Shown here one piece after another: positions 59,151 through 64,000 of a stretch of 64,000 nucleotides of DNA (the first letter of the stretch is position 1; each line of letters starts with the position of its first letter). Below the pieces are notes generated by a model. The model was not told the DNA's origin and ran no database searches. It was given only the letters and a program-made list of their open reading frames with translations. The position numbers and the translations under genes were made by a program. The stretch covers positions 186,001-250,000 of the forward strand of contig NZ_JAFMOY010000132.1 in assembly GCF_019049625.1 (NCBI RefSeq), given 5' to 3'. This DNA comes from Rahnella ecdela (GTDB lineage: Bacteria > Pseudomonadota > Gammaproteobacteria > Enterobacterales > Enterobacteriaceae).

Positions 59151-60272
59151 ATGGATTACCAACTCGACCTAGACTGGAATGATTTCCTGCAGCGTTACTG
59201 GCAAAAACGTCCTGTCGTGCTAAAACGCGGCTTTAAAAATTTCGTCGATCCTATCTCGCCTGACGAACTGGCAGGACTGGCGATGGAAAATGAGGTGGAC
59301 AGCCGTCTGGTGAGCAATCACGACGGTAAATGGAACGTCAGCCACGGGCCGTTTGAGAGTTACGATCATCTGGGCGAAACCGGCTGGTCGGTGCTGGTTC
59401 AGGCGGTCGATCACTGGCACGAACCTTCTTCTCATCTTATGACGCCTTTCCGCCATATCCCGGACTGGCGCATGGATGACCTGATGATTTCCTTCTCGGT
59501 TCCGGGTGGCGGCGTGGGGCCGCATCTGGATCAGTACGACGTCTTTATTATTCAGGGCACCGGCCGCCGTCGCTGGCGTGTGGGTGAAAAAGTCGCCATG
59601 AAACAACATTGCCCGCATCCGGATTTGCTGCAAGTTGAACCGTTCGACGCCATTATTGATGAAGAACTGGAACCGGGCGATATCGTTTATATTCCGCCTG
59701 GTTTCCCGCACGACGGCTATTCGCTGGAGAATTCCCTCAACTATTCCGTCGGTTTCCGCGCGCCGAACGCCCGCGAAATGGTCAGCGGTTTTGCAGATTA
59801 TGTGCTTTCGCGCGAACTCGGCAGCCACCGTTACAGCGATCCGGAACTGGTTGAACGTGAACATCCGGCTGAGGTGCAACCGGCTGAGCTGGATAAACTG
59901 CGTGGCATGATGCTGGACCTGATCGGAAACCCAACCCACTTCAACAACTGGTTTGGTGAGTTTATTTCCCAGTCGCGCCATGAACTGGATCTGGCCCCGC
60001 CGGAACCGCCTTATCAGGCCGGTGAAATTTATGAACTGCTGGAATCTGGCGAAACGCTGGAACGTCTGGGCGGCCTGCGTGTACTGCGCGTCGGCGATAC
60101 CTGTTACGTCAACGGCGAAGCGATGACCACGAAACATATCGGTGCGGTGGATGCAATTGCCCGTCACAAAACCGTGACCAAAGAAATGCTCGGTGATGCC
60201 CTCGACGATCCTTCCTTCCTGGCGCTGCTGTCTGCGCTGGTTAACAGCGGTTACTGGTACTTTAACGACTGA
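59151..60272 (+). CDS. roxA: Ribosomal protein uL16 arginine hydroxylase RoxA
   Basis: The 373-residue JmjC-type Fe(II)/2-oxoglutarate oxygenase hydroxylates Arg81 of uL16. Iron ligands appear as GPHLDQYDVF (H and D) and the later PPGFPHDGYS (H). The C-terminal part is the winged-helix dimerisation domain (KHIGAVDAIARHKTV). Its order phoQ-roxA-pepT is as in E. coli. Confidence 0.95.
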   Translation: MDYQLDLDWNDFLQRYWQKRPVVLKRGFKNFVDPISPDELAGLAMENEVDSRLVSNHDGKWNVSHGPFESYDHLGETGWSVLVQAVDHWHEPSSHLMTPFRHIPDWRMDDLMISFSVPGGGVGPHLDQYDVFIIQGTGRRRWRVGEKVAMKQHCPHPDLLQVEPFDAIIDEELEPGDIVYIPPGFPHDGYSLENSLNYSVGFRAPNAREMVSGFADYVLSRELGSHRYSDPELVEREHPAEVQPAELDKLRGMMLDLIGNPTHFNNWFGEFISQSRHELDLAPPEPPYQAGEIYELLESGETLERLGGLRVLRVGDTCYVNGEAMTTKHIGAVDAIARHKTVTKEMLGDALDDPSFLALLSALVNSGYWYFND

Positions 60273-60293
60273 CCGGTCAAACACGTATAAAAC

Positions 60294-60329
60294 AAAAGGG
60301 GCGATGTTTTCAGACATCGCCCCTTTTTT
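60294..60329. terminator. Bidirectional terminator between roxA and pepT
   Basis: The long repeat AAAAGGGGCGATGT / ACATCGCCCCTTTT with a four-base loop gives T-runs on both strands between convergent genes. Confidence 0.9.
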
Positions 60330-60348
60330 ATCGCCACCGGAAAACCTG

Positions 60349-61584
60349 TTAGTGTTTTACAGCCTCTTTGGCTGTCAGTTCCGCAATACGCATAATCACA
60401 GAGACCGCTTTTTCCATTCCTTCGAGCGTCACGAATTCGTGTTTACCGTGGAAGTTATAGCCGCCGGTGAAGATATTCGGGCATGGCAGACCGCGGAAAG
60501 AAAGCTGCGCGCCGTCGGTACCACCCCGAATTGGCTTCATGATGGGCTCGATATCGCAGTCTTTCATTGCCTGCTGCGCCAGCGCGATAATGTGCGGATG
60601 CTGCGCCACTTTGTCGCGCATGTTGTAGTAGTGATCGTCGAGCGTCACTTCGATATAGCAATCGCGATGCAAACCTTTGCCGACCAGATGCGCGATATCA
60701 ATAATCTTTTGCTTACGGGCCTCGAACTGCGTTTTGTCGAAATCACGGATGATGTAATGCATTTCCGCGCGTTCAACGTTGCCCTTGATGGTGGTCAGAT
60801 GGTAGAAACCTTCGTAACCTTCTGTATGCTCCGGCGTTTCATCCGCAGGCAGTTCGCTATGAAAACGCGTCGCCAGTGAGAGCGCATTCACCATCACACC
60901 TTTGGCACTGCCCGGATGGACGTTGTTGCCGACAATTTTAATCGTGGCAGACGCAGCGTTGAAGTTCTCAAACTCCAGCTCCCCCACACCGCCACCGTCG
61001 ACAGTGTAAGCCCACTGCGCACCGAATGCAGGAATATCAAAACTCTGCGCACCTTTTCCGATTTCTTCATCCGGCGTAAAAGCGATACGCACCGGCCCGT
61101 GCGGAATATTGCTATTTTTCAGCCGCACCATCGCGGTAATGATTTCCGCGATACCGGATTTATCATCAGACCCGAGCAAGGTTTTGCCGTCGGTGGTGAT
61201 AATCGTATGGCCGAGCAGCTGATGTAACACCGGGAACATCACCGGCGATAAAATTTCGTCGCCGTTACCCAGCGCGATATCGCCGCCGCGATAATTTTCT
61301 ACAATTTGCGGATTTACGTGTTTGGCGGTGAAGTCCGGCGCGGTATCCAGATGGGAAATGAAACCAATCACCGGGACTTTCCAGGCCACATTGCCCGGCA
61401 GGGTCGCCATCACGCAGCCTTTATCGCTGAGGGTGACGTCTGAGAATCCCAGTTCTGTCAGTTCATTGCGTAAAGCCTGCGCCAGTCGGGTTTGCCCTTC
61501 TGTGCTGGGCGTATGTCTGACATTGGGTTTAGATTGGGTATCGAAAGAAACATAATGAAGAAAACGATCAAGCAACTTATTCAT
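60349..61584 (-). CDS. pepT: Peptidase T (tripeptide aminopeptidase)
   Basis: The 411-residue M20B metallopeptidase removes N-terminal residues from tripeptides. Zinc-site motifs are [44 protein letters not shown] and [17 protein letters not shown] with late His in NFHGKHEFV. The start [18 protein letters not shown] matches E. coli PepT. Confidence 0.96.
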   Translation of the reverse strand: MNKLLDRFLHYVSFDTQSKPNVRHTPSTEGQTRLAQALRNELTELGFSDVTLSDKGCVMATLPGNVAWKVPVIGFISHLDTAPDFTAKHVNPQIVENYRGGDIALGNGDEILSPVMFPVLHQLLGHTIITTDGKTLLGSDDKSGIAEIITAMVRLKNSNIPHGPVRIAFTPDEEIGKGAQSFDIPAFGAQWAYTVDGGGVGELEFENFNAASATIKIVGNNVHPGSAKGVMVNALSLATRFHSELPADETPEHTEGYEGFYHLTTIKGNVERAEMHYIIRDFDKTQFEARKQKIIDIAHLVGKGLHRDCYIEVTLDDHYYNMRDKVAQHPHIIALAQQAMKDCDIEPIMKPIRGGTDGAQLSFRGLPCPNIFTGGYNFHGKHEFVTLEGMEKAVSVIMRIAELTAKEAVKH

Positions 61585-61728
61585 TTGGGTATCCTCTGGC
61601 GGCTGGGTTTTATTATGCGCAGCATGAAAACCGTGAATATTGCGTCAGGTCAGTTTTCGCCAAGTTTAACGAGATATGTCTAAGGGACAGGCGCAATTTT
61701 TCGCTTTACGGGCACAAAGCCGAAAAAA

Positions 61729-61752
61729 AAGCCCGGTCTACGACCAGGCTTC
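61729..61752 (-). terminator. Terminator of cobB
   Basis: The imperfect stem AAGCCTGGTC / GACCGGGCTT on the minus strand is followed by eight Ts. The hairpin overlaps the last codons of cobB. Confidence 0.75.
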
Positions 61753-62568
61753 GTCTTTCTTCGTCAGAAACTTATGGACAAATTCCGGCACGACCTGACT
61801 CGCAAGACCGTAATGCTTCATATCAAATTCGCTTTCTACCTGGCTTGGCTCAAGATTCAGCTCGACTGCACAGGCACCACCGATGCGCGCTTCGTGAACA
61901 AATCCGGCCGCCGGGTAAACATGGCCTGACGTGCCAATCGCTACAAAGAAATCGGCCTTCGCCAGCGCATCGTAAATCTCGTCCATACCAAATGGCATTT
62001 CACCAAACCAGACAATGTGCGGGCGCAGCGGCGCGGGGAACTGGCAGCAATGACAGCGGTCATCCACACTCAGGTCGCCCGGCCAGTCCAGCACCTGCCC
62101 CGACTGCGTACAACGTACTTTCAGCAATTCACCGTGCATATGAATCACGCGGGAACTCCCGGCGCGCTCATGCAGATTATCGATGTTCTGCGTCACCAGC
62201 AGGAAGTTGTCGCCGAGTGCTTCTTCCAGCGTCGCCAGAGCATAATGCGCGGCGTTCGGTTTGAGATCGTCGGCCTGCAGCTGGCGGCGGCGTTCGTTGT
62301 AAAAACGCTGTACCAGTTCAGGGTCGCGGCGATAACCTTCCGGCGTCGCCACGTCCTCGACACGGTGTTCTTCCCACAAACCGTCAGCAGCGCGGAACGT
62401 GCGGATGCCCGATTCAGCGGAAATCCCGGCACCGGTCAGCACCACGACAAATGGCTTTTTCAGTGAAGCCGCAGCCATTGAGTCACGGTGGAAAATATTC
62501 GACCGGAAACGCTGATGGCGAATGCGCTTGTTTTTGCGAAACCGACACAGACGATGACGTGTGCGCAT
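61738..62568 (-). CDS. cobB: Sirtuin-type NAD-dependent protein deacylase CobB
   Basis: The 276-residue protein has the sirtuin motifs [36 protein letters not shown] (catalytic His), the zinc-cysteine region ([28 protein letters not shown]) and GTSGHVYPA. It removes acetyl, succinyl and similar groups from Lys, in a class III (SIRT5-like) manner. The basic N-terminal extension ([15 protein letters not shown]) matches the long CobB form of E. coli. potABCD, which precedes cobB in E. coli, is not here. Confidence 0.96.
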   Translation of the reverse strand: MRTRHRLCRFRKNKRIRHQRFRSNIFHRDSMAAASLKKPFVVVLTGAGISAESGIRTFRAADGLWEEHRVEDVATPEGYRRDPELVQRFYNERRRQLQADDLKPNAAHYALATLEEALGDNFLLVTQNIDNLHERAGSSRVIHMHGELLKVRCTQSGQVLDWPGDLSVDDRCHCCQFPAPLRPHIVWFGEMPFGMDEIYDALAKADFFVAIGTSGHVYPAAGFVHEARIGGACAVELNLEPSQVESEFDMKHYGLASQVVPEFVHKFLTKKDEAWS

Positions 62569-62631
62569 GAAGTGCTCCTTACTCTCTCTGTGTCTGATAA
62601 AAACTGGTGTAAAACTGCATATAAAAAGAAA

Positions 62632-63882
62632 TTACTGACCGCCGCTCAGTACACGGGCGGGATCAATACGGCTTGCACGACGTGCCGGATACCAGCTCGC
62701 CAGCAGGCTCAGGATCAGGGCAGTGACCAGCACGCCCCCGACATCCAGCCAGTGCACTTCTGATGGCAGAAAGTCGATGAAATAAATATCGCCCGACAGG
62801 AACTGATGCCCGGTGAGTTTTTGCAAAAAGTTGACGATGTTGGTCAGCTGGAAAGCCGCAATCACGCCAATCACCACACCCGCCACACTGCCGACCAGTC
62901 CCGCCAGTAAACCGTACCAGATGAAGACCGCGCGGATAAGTCCGTCTTTCGCGCCCAATGTGCGCAAAATCGCAATATCGCTGCTTTTATCTTTTACCGC
63001 CATCACCAGCGTCGACACAATGTTGAAACAGGCCACGCCGATCACCAGCACCATCGCCATATACATGATGGCACGAACCATCTGGATATCGCGGTACATA
63101 TAGCCGTATGTGCCGATCCAACTACTAATGTAGACGTAAGCCTGCGTCACTTCACCCGCATCGTGGACTAATTTTTGTGCCGCAAAAACATCATTCACTT
63201 TGATATCAATACCGGTCACGCTGGTGCCCATATCCTGATACTGCTGCGCGTCGGCCAGCGGCACCATTCCCAGACTGTGATCAAGCTGTCCGCTGAGCTG
63301 CAAAATCCCGGCAACCTGCAAACGGATGCGTTTTGGCTGCAACAGTTTCATTTCAGGGTCACTGTTAGGGATCATCACCGTCACCCAGTCACCCTGTTTC
63401 ACGCCCACGGCATCGGCGACGCCTTTACCGAGGATCAGCTGTTGCTGACCGGCTTTAAAGTTCTGCCATGCGTTGTTTTGTACAAATTTCGGCGCAGCAC
63501 TGACACGCGGTTCGCTCTGCGGATCCACACCTTTAAGCTGGATAGCACGCAGTTTGGCGCCGTGTTCGATCAGACCGTTGAACTGGATATAGGGCGCAGC
63601 GGCCACAATACCCGGCACTTTTTCCACACGGTCTAAAACGCCCTGCCAATTATTGAACGGCTGATTCACCGGGCGGATTTCGCCATGAGGAACCACCGCC
63701 AGCACACGCTCTTTCAGCTCGCGCTCGAACCCGTTCATGGCGCTCAGACCGACGATCAGTACCGCCACACCCAGCGCGATGCCGAGCGTTGAAATCACCG
63801 AAATCAGCGACACCATGCCGCTGCGACGGCGGCCACGGCTAAACCGCAGGCCAATCAATAATGAAAACGGAATGCCTGACAT
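62632..63882 (-). CDS. lolE: Lipoprotein release system permease LolE
   Basis: The 416-residue inner membrane protein has four membrane segments, one near residues 25-50 ([25 protein letters not shown] by pattern) and three in the C-terminal third, with a large periplasmic domain between. With LolC and LolD it transfers lipoproteins to LolA. Its ATG overlaps the lolD stop as TAATG. In E. coli nagK follows lolE; here cobB does. Confidence 0.96.
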   Translation of the reverse strand: MSGIPFSLLIGLRFSRGRRRSGMVSLISVISTLGIALGVAVLIVGLSAMNGFERELKERVLAVVPHGEIRPVNQPFNNWQGVLDRVEKVPGIVAAAPYIQFNGLIEHGAKLRAIQLKGVDPQSEPRVSAAPKFVQNNAWQNFKAGQQQLILGKGVADAVGVKQGDWVTVMIPNSDPEMKLLQPKRIRLQVAGILQLSGQLDHSLGMVPLADAQQYQDMGTSVTGIDIKVNDVFAAQKLVHDAGEVTQAYVYISSWIGTYGYMYRDIQMVRAIMYMAMVLVIGVACFNIVSTLVMAVKDKSSDIAILRTLGAKDGLIRAVFIWYGLLAGLVGSVAGVVIGVIAAFQLTNIVNFLQKLTGHQFLSGDIYFIDFLPSEVHWLDVGGVLVTALILSLLASWYPARRASRIDPARVLSGGQ

Positions 63883-64000
63883 TACTTCGCTCCCAGCAAC
63901 ATCGAATCCTGCTGCAGCTTGCCGTCACGCATTTCCAGCTGACGTGTCAGACGGTTGGCCAGTTCCAGCGCATGTGTCACGACCAGAAATGCCGTGCCCT
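63882..64000 (-). CDS. lolD: Lipoprotein release ATPase LolD, C-terminal end only
   Basis: The last 38 residues are in the window: [20 protein letters not shown], then LEMRDGKL and a short tail ending LLGAK. This is the ABC ATPase end containing the H-loop His (VVTH). The residue after the His is Ala instead of the Asp usual in LolD. The rest of the gene lies beyond the right edge. Confidence 0.88.
   Translation of the reverse strand, partial: GTAFLVVTHALELANRLTRQLEMRDGKLQQDSMLLGAK

Noticed and set aside
59220-60317. A 365-codon open frame antisense to roxA
   Set aside because: It is explained by codon bias in roxA; its start lies beyond the terminator hairpin and no ribosome binding site is present.

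Overview
The window is a chromosomal segment of an Enterobacterales bacterium, most likely of the Yersiniaceae side of the order (Rahnella/Ewingella/Rouxiella/Serratia-like; genus is inferred from memory of protein similarity only). Almost every gene has an Escherichia coli counterpart and two long blocks keep E. coli gene order. No rRNA, tRNA, CRISPR array, insertion sequence or intact prophage was seen.

Layout. Positions 1-7.6 kb are accessory: two large secreted WG-repeat proteins in tandem, a DUF1883-type protein, an M20 amidohydrolase, an extensin-like protein and a small DUF7661-like protein. Positions 7.7-36.4 kb follow the E. coli order sdsR-yebY-yebZ-yobA-(ftnA)-holE-(pip)-ptrB-yebF-(dbpA)-purT-yoaH/pabB-nudL-sdaA-pdeD-yoaE-manXYZ-yobD-mntP-rlmA-cspC-yobF-yebO-mgrB. 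It carries insertions (parentheses), a second PgeF/YfiH-type protein at 31.2 kb, and a 3.4-kb accessory patch at 32.4-35.8 kb holding an RomA-like metallo-hydrolase, a small membrane protein and two phage-type small proteins. Positions 36.4-46.2 kb mix conserved small genes (yobH, yebW, yghW) with an autotransporter, an orphan oligopeptide-binding protein, several small proteins of unknown role and a diguanylate cyclase. Positions 46.3-64 kb follow the E. coli order icd-rluE-nudJ-mnmA-hflD-purB-phoP-phoQ-roxA-pepT-cobB-lolE-lolD, with a yegTUVW-type nucleoside/sugar cluster inserted between purB and phoP, and with potABCD and nagK missing from their E. coli places.

Functional links. The PhoPQ two-component system and its feedback inhibitor MgrB are both here, and both have a recognisable PhoP box. 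purT has a PurR box at its promoter and purB has one inside its coding sequence at codons 62-67. ftnA has a strong Fur-type box upstream. Mannose-family sugar uptake (manXYZ), serine deamination (sdaA), p-aminobenzoate synthesis (pabB), c-di-GMP turnover (pdeD and a dCache-GGDEF cyclase), copper handling (yobA-yebZ-yebY), lipoprotein sorting (lolDE) and protein deacylation (cobB) are also encoded.

The least understood parts are the WG-repeat pair, the yegTUVW cluster (transporter, ADP-ribosylglycohydrolase-fold enzyme, PfkB kinase and GntR regulator, with a repeated element at its promoter), a terminator without a gene at 7.3 kb that may end an unannotated small RNA, and the AT-rich region leading into the autotransporter.
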